Source of the DNA: Schizochytrium sp. CCTCC M209059
Lineage: Eukaryota > Sar > Bigyra > Thraustochytrida > Thraustochytriidae
Direction of reading: 5' to 3'
Assembly (NCBI GenBank): GCA_000818945.1
Contig: KN805464.1
Coordinates: forward strand, 1 to 43,233
Length of the DNA: 43,233 bases
Below are positions 27,871-36,325 of the stretch, in pieces (within the stretch, counting starts at the first letter, position 1; each line of letters begins with the position of its first letter). A model generated the notes under the pieces. It saw only the letters and a list, made by a program, of their open reading frames with translations, made no database searches and was not told the DNA's origin. Made by a program: the position numbers and the translations under genes.

Positions 27871-29142
27871 AATCTTATATTCTTCAATTCTCAACCTTGA
27901 GCCGTGACTGTATTTATTTGAGGCCACAACGCTTCTCTACATCGACGGCCTTCTATAGCGTGACTTTTGCCGCTTCTGGTAAAAGCGATGTAATATGTCA
28001 CGTCATGTGAATCGCGATGCGACTCGGCCAACTTGAGGTGGTTGATGGTCACATTACATGCGCTTCAGCCATTCGCTTCGGAAAGTTCGCTCACGCGTTC
28101 GGACTTGTGCATTCTCTCACATGCGGCTGCGACGCATGCAGGGCGTTGGTCTGAACTCTGGACATTCACGATCGCGGTGCAGCCACACCAGTCGTCGTCG
28201 CCTCTTGCGACTTGCCATCTCCATCGACTAGGCTCCCGGACCCGCCCAATCGCCCGAGAGGTCACCGGCCGCACTTCCCGGGATCTTTGCGGCCGCCCCG
28301 CCATTCATTGCCTCGTCCATCAATTTCCCGGACAATCTCCCAAATTGTGATCCTGCACGCCCAATTCAGAGCAGGAAGCCTGTTACGCGAACACCTACAA
28401 TTCGTCGATTCAGCCGCGACGGCCTGCTTCTCGCCCTCCACAGCCACCCGCACGTCCTTGCCATCCACGCCGCGACTGGTTGCCGAGATGCAGTTTCTTT
28501 CGCCGCCCATCCCGCTCCCCACGTTGGACGCAGGGAAAGATATGAACGCCCAGCCGCAGGAGCCACAGACAGCCTCGCAGCCACCGATGTTGCTCGCCGC
28601 AGCCGTCTGCAGCGTGCTGGGCGAGCGGGCGTGCATTTCGGTTCTCTCGCAGGCGGTGCAGCGGGCGTGCGACTGCGAGTGACCGTGAACGCCCCGGCCG
28701 CCGCACTCGTGCTTGTTCTCGTTCTCACCTCCCAAGTGTGGTGCTACGCAGTCGTACTATTCAATCCCCCCCACTTCTTTTTTCTTTTCTTTTTTATCGC
28801 ACCACGAGCGTCGCCTTGGTCGCTGCGCTGCTGCTGCACGCGCGCTCCGCAGGCGCCTGCGTCGAGGCATCGGCGCGGCCGGCCAGCTCGAGCTGCACGG
28901 GCGCCGTCGCGCCGAGCTCGCTCCGGCGACGCCGCGCCCGAGCTGCTGCCGCTGCGCGCGTCGCACAGAGTCGCGTGCAGATCGATGATCGATCCACCGG
29001 CCTCGGCGAGACGCCTCGCAGCGCAGCCGCCCTCCGAGGGCGGGACCGGGCGCGTGCGTCCCCGCCTCCTGTTCCAACCATGATCGAGGACGAGGAGGAC
29101 GAGGACGAGGAGGAGGACGAGGAGGAGGAGCAGCAGCAGTCC

Positions 29143-29168
29143 GGCAACCAGGCGCGCGCTTGGTTGCC
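29143..29168. repeat. Inverted repeat in the transporter 5' UTR
   Basis: GGCAACCA (29143-29150) and TGGTTGCC (29161-29168) are perfect complements around a 10-base GC-rich loop, about 70 bases before the transporter start codon. It could form a hairpin in the 5' UTR. No function is known. Confidence 0.6.
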
Positions 29169-29237
29169 GAGGGACGCGGAGGAGTGCGCGCAGAGGGCGG
29201 ACGGGCGAGCGAGGCGACGCGGGAGCGCGCGAGCGAG

Positions 29238-30704
29238 ATGGCGGCGCAGTATCAGGCGCGCGGCAGCGACCTGGAGCTCACGAACGGCGACGTCGCGGGC
29301 GTCGACCGCGACGGAGACGCGCGCGGCGCGGAGGTGCCGGACGGACGCGACGCGGAGAAGATGCACGGCCGGGGAGGCGACGATGACGACGAGGAGGAAG
29401 CGGAGGCCGCTGCGCAGGCGGCGCTCTTCGCCGGGTGGAAGACCCGCGCGCTGCGGATCGGCATAGTCGGCGCGCTCGTGAACTGCCAGCCCTCGGAGCC
29501 CTACCTGTCCAAGTACCTGCTCGAGGACAAGGGGCTCACCGAGGATGAGGTCAACCTCTACGTGTGGCCCACCAACACGATCTCGACCCTCGTCTTTCTC
29601 ATCCCCGCGGGCCTCTTGGCCGAGCGCATCGGATACTGGCGCGTGATTCTGCTCGGTCTCCTCTTTCGCGTGGCGACGCGCTGCTTGCTCATTTGGGGCG
29701 AGGGCCTCGACCCCATGGTCGCCATGCAGGTCACCTACTCTGGCGCGATTGCCTGCACAAGCGTGCTCTACGCCAGCGTGCTCTTGGTTGTTCCCAAGGT
29801 ACGGGCCGCGCATGCCTCGGCGCTCGTGTACTCCATGTACCACTTTGGCAACGTCGTTGGCTCGCTCATGGGCGAGGGCATCGAGCGCGCCACGGGCAAT
29901 CTGCGGCTTCTCTTTTTCATCTCCTTTGGATTCACGCTCTCAGGCCTCGTCTTCTTCCTCGCCCTTTTCCCCAAACTTCCTGCCCGCAAGGCGTTCGGCC
30001 TATTGTTCGACACGAGCAAGATCAGCTTCAACCAAGCCTCGACCAGCGTCAAAAACGAGGTCGCCAACTTCTTGGCCTTTGGCAATCCCGTCAAGCTCTG
30101 GACTGCCGCTGCCATGTTCAGCTTCGCGTCCACCTTTATGTGGGGCAACTACTACCAGGTCCTCTTTTACGACATTGACCCGGACACCAGCTTTGGGTTC
30201 CTGGAGATGGGCCTCGAGCTCTGCAATGGCATCGGAAGCCTGACGCCGCTCATCATCGCCTATCACCGCGATGCCACGGCCTTGGAAAGGTACTCCGCCC
30301 CGCTCGCTATTCTGGCTTGTGTGGTCATTGGCTCCATGGAGACGGCGTCTGCAGAGATCAACGATGTCGGCCCTCTTTACGCCTTTGCCATCATCCGCTC
30401 GCTGACTTCTGCCTCGCTCGAGGTAGCGCTGCAAACGGTTGTTGGCACGGACAAGAACACCAAGCGCTACGCGCTCTTCCTCACGAGCATCCAGATGTTC
30501 GGCCTTACTTCGGCGGTCATCGTGCAGAGAATTGGCAAGGCGCTCGTCTTTGACGCGCTCAACTTTGTCCTCTGCGGCGCCTTTCTCAACGCGATCGGCG
30601 CCTTTGCAGTGCTCTGCACCTGGGCATACCTTCACTTTTCGCACAACACTGTCGTTGACGAAGGTTTTGGGTCCATGCAGCCACGCGCCGAGCCCGAGCT
30701 TTAG
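29238..30704 (+). CDS. SLC19-family transporter, probable thiamine importer, 488 aa
   Basis: This is a major-facilitator-type vitamin transporter of the reduced folate carrier/thiamine transporter family. I chose ATG 29238; the in-frame extension upstream has no ATG. The first 65 residues are acidic and cytosolic. The family signature QPSEPYLSKYLL lies at about residues 84-95, with Pro-Ser-Glu-Pro before the first loop. The VWPTNTIS segment follows, then alternating hydrophobic spans consistent with 12 TMs (for example LVFLIPAGLLAERIGYW). A central loop contains FDTSKISFNQAS. SLC19 proteins carry thiamine or folate. Thiamine is favoured here because a TPP-riboswitch-like aptamer lies about 145 bases past the stop codon on the same strand. 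The frame is intact. Confidence 0.88.
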   Translation: MAAQYQARGSDLELTNGDVAGVDRDGDARGAEVPDGRDAEKMHGRGGDDDDEEEAEAAAQAALFAGWKTRALRIGIVGALVNCQPSEPYLSKYLLEDKGLTEDEVNLYVWPTNTISTLVFLIPAGLLAERIGYWRVILLGLLFRVATRCLLIWGEGLDPMVAMQVTYSGAIACTSVLYASVLLVVPKVRAAHASALVYSMYHFGNVVGSLMGEGIERATGNLRLLFFISFGFTLSGLVFFLALFPKLPARKAFGLLFDTSKISFNQASTSVKNEVANFLAFGNPVKLWTAAAMFSFASTFMWGNYYQVLFYDIDPDTSFGFLEMGLELCNGIGSLTPLIIAYHRDATALERYSAPLAILACVVIGSMETASAEINDVGPLYAFAIIRSLTSASLEVALQTVVGTDKNTKRYALFLTSIQMFGLTSAVIVQRIGKALVFDALNFVLCGAFLNAIGAFAVLCTWAYLHFSHNTVVDEGFGSMQPRAEPEL

Positions 30705-31378
30705 GTGCCAGCAATGACGCAACCGACGAGCTGACTTCTTGTACAGCCGTCGACCGTCGGGCTCTCTACTCGCTCGCTTTGAGCTCTGCCTGCGGTCGAG
30801 GAGCACTGGATTATTCTGGTCCACTGGCTTTTACAATGCACAGGGTCGGGGGTGCGTCGAAGTTTCGACGCTGAGATCACACCCTTTGAACCTGAACAGA
30901 TTGGTAATACCTGCGGAGGGAGAAAGTTGGGCACGATTCGCATGCGCGAAAAACAACATTTATGGTGTTTTTTTTTTCTGCATACGCCGTTTCATGCTCT
31001 TCCGCCCTGTGTATTGTAACCCAAGGTCCTTGCATTTCCTTGCATCCTCCACTCTTTATGGAGTTTTCATTAAACTTTACCAAGAGAATTTCAATGTCCT
31101 TTTTCCTCCATTTCGATTTCGTAAACTTCTTTCCGTGTGCACACACTCGTTGCCACATATAGACATCCCAATTGTCTCTTGCATTTGGGCCGCCGCGCTG
31201 TCCGCGAGAATCTTTACGGTGAACGTTTGCTCATCCCCCTTGCAGAATTCTATTATCATTATATGTGCTCCGTCATTGTAATCCAACACGAAAAACCTAG
31301 AATCAACTCCATTATTGTCTTATGTAAACGCGACCCGAGGCTGAGCCTGTCCACGGGCCGTCTTGGATATGAGCCTGT
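30705..31378. other. Convergent 3' region of the SLC19-like gene and the fumarate reductase gene
   Basis: This holds the riboswitch (30843-30925), then AT-rich DNA with a T run at about 30967-30976 and CT-rich tracts that could serve as splice acceptor or polyadenylation context. No protein gene recognised. Confidence 0.6.
30843..30925 (+). promoter_or_regulatory. TPP (thiamine pyrophosphate) riboswitch aptamer in the 3' UTR
   Basis: The conserved TPP aptamer blocks appear in order and with normal spacing. GGGGGTGC is at 30848-30855. A P3 hairpin, GCGTCGAA/TTCGACGC, spans 30854-30871 with the innermost pairs probably open. CTGAGA (30871-30876) is the thiamine-ring-binding loop. ACCC (30881-30884) pairs with GGGT of P2. 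TTTGAACCTGA follows at 30885-30895, TAATACCTGCG at 30905-30915 and GGAGGGA at 30915-30921. P5 (CAG...CTG) has a small insertion on its 5' side, and no convincing P1 closing stem was found. The aptamer is on the transporter's strand, about 145 bases after its stop, and the next downstream gene is on the opposite strand. It therefore most likely controls the SLC19-like mRNA through 3'-end splicing or processing, as TPP riboswitches do in plant THIC. Confidence 0.85.
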
Positions 31379-31392
31379 CTACGGACCGTCTT
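31343..31392. repeat. 22-bp direct repeat overlapping the fumarate reductase stop codon
   Basis: GAGCCTGTCCACGGGCCGTC plus TT (31343-31364) and GAGCCTGTCTACGGACCGTC plus TT (31371-31392) differ at two positions and have a 28-base period. The second copy contains the minus-strand stop codon (31379-31381), so the 3' end of the gene has been duplicated locally. Confidence 0.85.
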
Positions 31393-34300
31393 CGTCCGAA
31401 TACGCGTAAAAATGCTTGCGGGAGAACCCAAGATCGAGAAGTGTCCGGACCATGATGCGCTCAAAGATAGGCGGTCCGCAAATGACAATGAGTTGATCAT
31501 CTGCAGGTGGGAAAAACACATGGCTTCGAATGTTGCTTGGCTTGATAAAACCGACGCCCTCGGTCCAGCCAAGCGGCGGCTTGTTCAAAATGCAGTAGTA
31601 CCTAAAATCTTGCGGAAACTTGTCGCAAAGATCCTCGAAACACTTGACAAAAGCAAGATCGTCCTCTTCTTCGGCAGCGTAAAGCAAGTTCGCGCCAAGC
31701 TGCGCAACTAAATCCTCGCGCCCCCGTTTGCGCAGCTTGACAGCGCAATGAACATACTCGCGAATGATTTGCACCATGGGCGCAACGCCAGTCCCGGCCG
31801 ACAAGAATCCAAGTCGGCGGATTGGACGGCCCGCATACTCCATGCCTTCGTCAGAGAACTTGACGCGAAGCCCGCCCATCGCCTTCATTTGCAGGACGGA
31901 CCCAGGACGAATGTACTGCAAAAGTTTGTAAATTGGTCCGCCGCGCTCATCAAAGCGGCACAAGATGCCAATGACTCCTTCGTCGCCGGGACGCGTCACG
32001 GGTGAAAAAAACCCTTGCAGCGTTTCGCCGTCCAGCTCCCCTCGCAAGGCGACGTACTGACCCACCTCGAGCCCTGAGCTCTGCAAGGACCCGTGTAAAT
32101 TGAAGCGAATCTCGCGGGTGTTCTTTCCGTACTTAAAGTCGGTATTGCGCGTCTCGCGCAAAACACACGGAACCCATCCGGCCGAGGTCTCGTGCGCCTT
32201 GTCGACGAAAAGTGAAGTCTTGGGTTGCCGAATGGTCGCGGCGCGCTCGCCAGCAATCCGACCAAAAACAACGCACTCGAGCAAACTGTTTCCGCCCAGA
32301 CGGTTTGCACCATGCACGCCGCCAGTCACCTCGCCAGCGGCAAACAAGCCAGGGATGTGCCGATGATGACCAATCACAGAGTCCGCAATGAGCACCTGCA
32401 CCTCGCCACTCGCGTTAATGTCGAGGCCACCCATTGTGTAGTGGATGCTTGGGGTCACGCGAGCAAGCACCAGCTTGGTGTCGTTGGGCGTTAGAGACGA
32501 GGGGAAGACCATTTTGCCCGTCTGCTCGCAGATTCCTCCGCTTCGAGCAGTCTCGTAGGCTGCAACTGTTTCCTTGAGTACCCGAGGATCGCATCCGATG
32601 CACGCGGCACACGCGTCAATGTCGTCACAGGCCTCAAAGAGTCCGAGACGGTCTTTGTAGAATCCAAGCGTGGGCGTACCAAAGAGCTCTTGCGCCTCCT
32701 GTGATAGAATGACCCAGGCAAAAGGAAGTCCAACAAAGTCGCCGCCCTTATACGGGTCGCAATTCTTTTGAATGGCAGCCGCCACAACGCTGCGCAGATT
32801 GAGCTCATCGACAAAGCGCCGGCCCTGGCTGTTGACAAGAATGCCGCCGGACCCGCGAATGGCTTCAGGGGCGAGAAATTTGGTTGGATTTCCGGGATCT
32901 TTCGGATCAATGAAACCGGTCGGGTGCAGCTGAACCTTTTCCATGTCGATAAGGTTGGCACCGAGTGCGACGCCCATGCGCAGGCCATCGCCGGTGGCAA
33001 AAGGTCCATTCGTGGTCGGGATACCTTCAAGATCCGGACGGTGTTGTTTTAGAAGGCTGTCGTTGCTTTTGTCACATCCAAAGCCACCCGTCGTGAGAAT
33101 GACAGCATCGCCCTCGATAAGACAGTCCTCTTTTCCAGACTCGGATGACTGCACGTAGTGAACGCCGCACACTCGGCCATCATGCTGTTCGAGCTTGGTG
33201 GCCCGGCAGCTCGTTCTAATTTCAATCTTGCCTTGGTAATTGGCCTCTACGGCTTCGCGCAGCGTCTTCATAATGAGGTAGCCGATGGGCACCGGGTTGC
33301 CATGTTCATCGGGCGGTGCGCGATGCGTTCGCTTCGTGCTGTGACCTCCAAGCTGACTGAGAACGGTCAGAGGTACATGAAAGCGCTCCTTCAGCCAAGT
33401 AATGGCCGGAGCAGACTTGGTAGAGAGCGTGCGCACGAGGCTCTGATTCGTGTTGCCACCTTTGCCACTGCGATGCGTGTCGCGTTCAAAGAGTGCCTCC
33501 CGATCGGCCACTGCGAGCTCTGCCTGCGTGGAGGTGCCCCAGCCATTGATACCCGAAGTAGCCTTTGCAGAATTACCTCCTGTGCGGGCCTCCTTTTCAA
33601 GGAGCACGACACTTGCACCAGCGTCGGCGGCTTCGATGGCGGCACTGAATCCGGCCAGACCTGCACCGACGACAACGACCTTGGCTTGTTCATGCTCGCG
33701 CCAGCGCGCCTGCAAGCTCTCCTTGCGCTCGACGCCTGGCACGGCGAGCTTGATAACACGGGGCCCGGCGCGAGCGTAAAGAAGAAAGTCCGAGAGCGGC
33801 TTGCGGAACGCGGTTCGGAAAGGATCAAGCAGCGCGCGCGCCTCGGGTGGAGATCGCACAGCAAGAGAAGCTGTGGCCAGAGCATCCGCGTACATGGCCG
33901 ATCCGCACACCACCGTAGTCTGCGCAAGACTTTCTTCGTTGATGAGGGACATGGTCGCCTTGCGAGGGTCGAGCACGTGAGAATACAAGCGACCCCGATG
34001 TCGAAAGACTTGCTCATAATCTCCCGAAGTGGCCACGGCCTGGCCAGGCCGCAATTCGAGTACTGCCAAGTAAGACGTCTCTGCATCCTCAGAATTCTCA
34101 TTGGGGGCACTCGCATCCAGATCTCTACCGAGATGTAGGGAAACCTGGTCGCCATCACCAACGAGGCGTTGCGCAGCGGCCTCGATGCGACCAAGGCTCG
34201 GAGGCTCTGCGACGGCCACGGTCCAAGGACGGCCGTCGGCATGGGTGCCAAGAACCTTGATGTCTCCTGCCCAGTCGACAAAGGCACTTGTAAAGCCTTT

Positions 34301-35041
34301 CGACTTGAGGCGATCGACGATTGCGTCAATTGCCCAGCCTTTGGCGATGCCGTTGAGGTCGAGACGGGCACCGCCCAGGAGCTTGGTGAGCGAGCTTTGG
34401 TCCTCGCTGAGCTGAAAGCCAGTTTGCCAGCTTGCATGGGCGCGTACCTGCTCCACGGCACAAGAAATGCCTCCTTGATCGCCGAAGCCTCGATCGAGGA
34501 GAGAGCGCCACAGCGAGACGGCACGCTCGCCAAGCTTTTGTTCCCAGTCCTTGGGAGCTTCTTTGGAAGCGTCGTCTTCCTTGGCAAGGTCCGTCGAGGA
34601 GTCTTCGCGCGCAATACGCTTTTGCGCAGCGGCGACATAGTGATCAAGTAGCGGGCGAAAAGCAGGGTCATAGGCGCCGCGGGTCTGCGAGTACATTTCC
34701 GAGGCCGCATATAAGACGGTCTGCATGGGGCCCGAGAGCGAACATGTCTCGCCTTCCTTCATGTTGTTGATCTTGCTCAGCTCGCTGTCTTCTACCCAGA
34801 GACTGAAGGTGGCTTCGGTCTCGTCAAAGACTTGCTTGCAAACGGCTTGCACTTGCTGCTGGGCCTCGTCGTCCCCGCCGCCGTCCCCCGGAGGCGCATA
34901 GAACTTGATCTTGTAATGCATGGCGCAGCGCGTGCCTTCCACCATGAGCATATCGCTCGCGACATGCTCTTCGACCTGCGTCGGGCGCTCGAACGCCACA
35001 GACCCGACCACGCGGCTGGCCTTGGCGTCCCCGTCGGGCAT
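31379..35041 (-). CDS. Soluble NADH:fumarate reductase, ApbE-flavoprotein-cytochrome b5 reductase fusion, 1220 aa
   Basis: Three domains lie in one uninterrupted frame. Residues about 35-425 are ApbE-like FAD:protein FMN transferase, with DLNGIAKGWAID (228-239), AVATSGDYEQVF (335-346) and a YSHVLDP segment. Residues about 453-945 are a flavocytochrome-c/Osm1-type fumarate reductase, with the dinucleotide-binding VVVVGAGLAGFSAAIEA (455-471), TGGN (487-490) and a GANRLGGNSL motif. Residues about 955-1220 are a cytochrome b5 reductase-like FAD/NAD module, with GQYVALRG, GFLSAGTGVAPM and a terminal Tyr-containing tail. This is the layout of trypanosomatid NADH-dependent fumarate reductases, which regenerate NAD+ and make succinate. 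The N-terminus DGDAKAS (3-9) resembles the N-terminal DG-x-x-x-A-S region reported to be self-flavinylated there (inference). No targeting signal is obvious, so a cytosolic location is possible. Confidence 0.92.
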   Translation of the reverse strand: MPDGDAKASRVVGSVAFERPTQVEEHVASDMLMVEGTRCAMHYKIKFYAPPGDGGGDDEAQQQVQAVCKQVFDETEATFSLWVEDSELSKINNMKEGETCSLSGPMQTVLYAASEMYSQTRGAYDPAFRPLLDHYVAAAQKRIAREDSSTDLAKEDDASKEAPKDWEQKLGERAVSLWRSLLDRGFGDQGGISCAVEQVRAHASWQTGFQLSEDQSSLTKLLGGARLDLNGIAKGWAIDAIVDRLKSKGFTSAFVDWAGDIKVLGTHADGRPWTVAVAEPPSLGRIEAAAQRLVGDGDQVSLHLGRDLDASAPNENSEDAETSYLAVLELRPGQAVATSGDYEQVFRHRGRLYSHVLDPRKATMSLINEESLAQTTVVCGSAMYADALATASLAVRSPPEARALLDPFRTAFRKPLSDFLLYARAGPRVIKLAVPGVERKESLQARWREHEQAKVVVVGAGLAGFSAAIEAADAGASVVLLEKEARTGGNSAKATSGINGWGTSTQAELAVADREALFERDTHRSGKGGNTNQSLVRTLSTKSAPAITWLKERFHVPLTVLSQLGGHSTKRTHRAPPDEHGNPVPIGYLIMKTLREAVEANYQGKIEIRTSCRATKLEQHDGRVCGVHYVQSSESGKEDCLIEGDAVILTTGGFGCDKSNDSLLKQHRPDLEGIPTTNGPFATGDGLRMGVALGANLIDMEKVQLHPTGFIDPKDPGNPTKFLAPEAIRGSGGILVNSQGRRFVDELNLRSVVAAAIQKNCDPYKGGDFVGLPFAWVILSQEAQELFGTPTLGFYKDRLGLFEACDDIDACAACIGCDPRVLKETVAAYETARSGGICEQTGKMVFPSSLTPNDTKLVLARVTPSIHYTMGGLDINASGEVQVLIADSVIGHHRHIPGLFAAGEVTGGVHGANRLGGNSLLECVVFGRIAGERAATIRQPKTSLFVDKAHETSAGWVPCVLRETRNTDFKYGKNTREIRFNLHGSLQSSGLEVGQYVALRGELDGETLQGFFSPVTRPGDEGVIGILCRFDERGGPIYKLLQYIRPGSVLQMKAMGGLRVKFSDEGMEYAGRPIRRLGFLSAGTGVAPMVQIIREYVHCAVKLRKRGREDLVAQLGANLLYAAEEEDDLAFVKCFEDLCDKFPQDFRYYCILNKPPLGWTEGVGFIKPSNIRSHVFFPPADDQLIVICGPPIFERIMVRTLLDLGFSRKHFYAYSDEDGP

Positions 35042-36325
35042 CCTGGTGCAGCAGCTTGTGCTCTACGCAAAAAGAGGACTTTTCCCTGCTCGATAAACGC
35101 ACAAACAGTGACTTACCTACTCACCTTCGAGGTCTTCGTCACCGCCGCCGCGCTTGACTTCCCGATTTCTTGCGAGGACCGACGCGGTCTTGGCTCGCAA
35201 AGGGTGGCGCGCGACGTCGTTTGTCGTTTTGCAAATGGAGACCTCATGCATGCATGCCTGCGCTCGGATACAAAGATCTGGCTGCTTGCGGGGACGCCGG
35301 GAAAACCTCTTTGTAGCTCCAAGATAATCCGGTGTCCATGGTTTTTCCGGTGAATCGAGCCTGCATCATGAACGGCGAGTCAAGTTGGTGCCCACGACGA
35401 ACATAGAGCTTCACTATATATACCGGGTACAAGACGAAGGTGTGGAACGGAGTGATGCCGACCCCGGCGATACGCATCGCGCACCGCAGCAGCAGACTCC
35501 CTTGTGTAGCGGCGCTGCGACCCAAATGAGGATCAACAGCGATGTAAACGACGGGCTGCGGGTGTAGTAGCACCACAGAGCCGTTGGAGGCTGGGAAGGA
35601 CCAAGACTCGACTCGGCTAGGACTCGCGAAACTTGAAGTTCACTTGGCAAAGTCTTTTTTTTCAGAATAGACAAGCGCACTTTCGAAACGAGCTAGTTCG
35701 CCAGCAGCCCGCCGTGCCGGCGTCCAGTCAGCTTGAGATGTGCTGCTCGGCCGGAAGTTGGACAACTGTACAGCCTGCGACATGAAGAAAGCGCGCCAAA
35801 AAGCTTACACAAGTGTGGCAATTCCATGGACCGGACTTGTAGAGTCCATTTTTGTGTCTGCTTGTGCAGAGAGGAGCCTGTTCGAAGTAATGAAAATCTC
35901 CACCGCTTGACACGCTTGTGAAGTCCTAGTAAGGCAACGAGCCTCTTGGCCTGTCTGCGCCGAATGGCAGGCAGACAGACCCTTTTTGCAGCCAAAGCTG
36001 CGCCATTTGGACTTCAAGGCGCAGGGCGCTCGTGGTGAGACGAGAACATCTTGTGCATTCCACTGGGTGCGCTGTGGAAGGACGCGCGTCTCCCAAGAGT
36101 GTGAAGCGCTCTTGGTGCCTCTTCGCCGTCCAGGTGCGCCAGGAGGTGCTCAGACGCGAATCGCTGCAATCAGCTAGCCTTAATCTACATCTCTCTCTCT
36201 CTCTCTCTCTCTCTTAGTATACATACGTAACCCCGCCGCACATATCTAGTACGCGCAGCGTCGACAACTTTGCATTATTGCGCGTCAAGCAACACAACTT
36301 GTTTTGGGGAGCAAGTGGAAAAAAG
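35042..36325. other. Divergent region between fumarate reductase and sulfotransferase genes
   Basis: Contains the fumarate reductase promoter and the sulfotransferase promoter/5' UTR, with a TC dinucleotide run at about 36190-36213. Small open frames resemble nothing. No tRNA or other RNA gene was recognised. Confidence 0.5.
36190..36213. repeat. TC dinucleotide repeat upstream of the sulfotransferase
   Basis: About 12 CT units lie 110 bases before the sulfotransferase start codon. It is likely in the promoter or 5' UTR. Confidence 0.9.

Larger units (their letters stand above)
27600..29237. other. AT-rich low-complexity DNA followed by GC-rich promoter of the SLC19-like gene
   Basis: About 27700-27870 is built of imperfect TCAACTC-type units. 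After 28030 composition returns to GC-rich. A 157-residue-scale frame on each strand (28212-28735) is not recognisable. From 28770 on is the likely promoter and 5' UTR of the transporter, including a GAGGAC-rich purine tract (29083-29130). Confidence 0.45.

Noticed and set aside
29143..29168. Hairpin in the transporter 5' UTR considered as a second riboswitch
   Set aside because: It lacks any conserved TPP or other aptamer core; it is only a simple inverted repeat.
28794..29843. Minus-strand 349-residue frame over the SLC19-like gene
   Set aside because: Shadow of the real gene plus the purine-rich 5' UTR.
33158..34710. Long frames on both strands inside the fumarate reductase gene
   Set aside because: Alternative-frame shadows; the 1220-residue frame has full domain support.
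35860..35900. GTTCGAAG sequence resembling a tRNA B box
   Set aside because: No matching A box, acceptor stem or cloverleaf around it.
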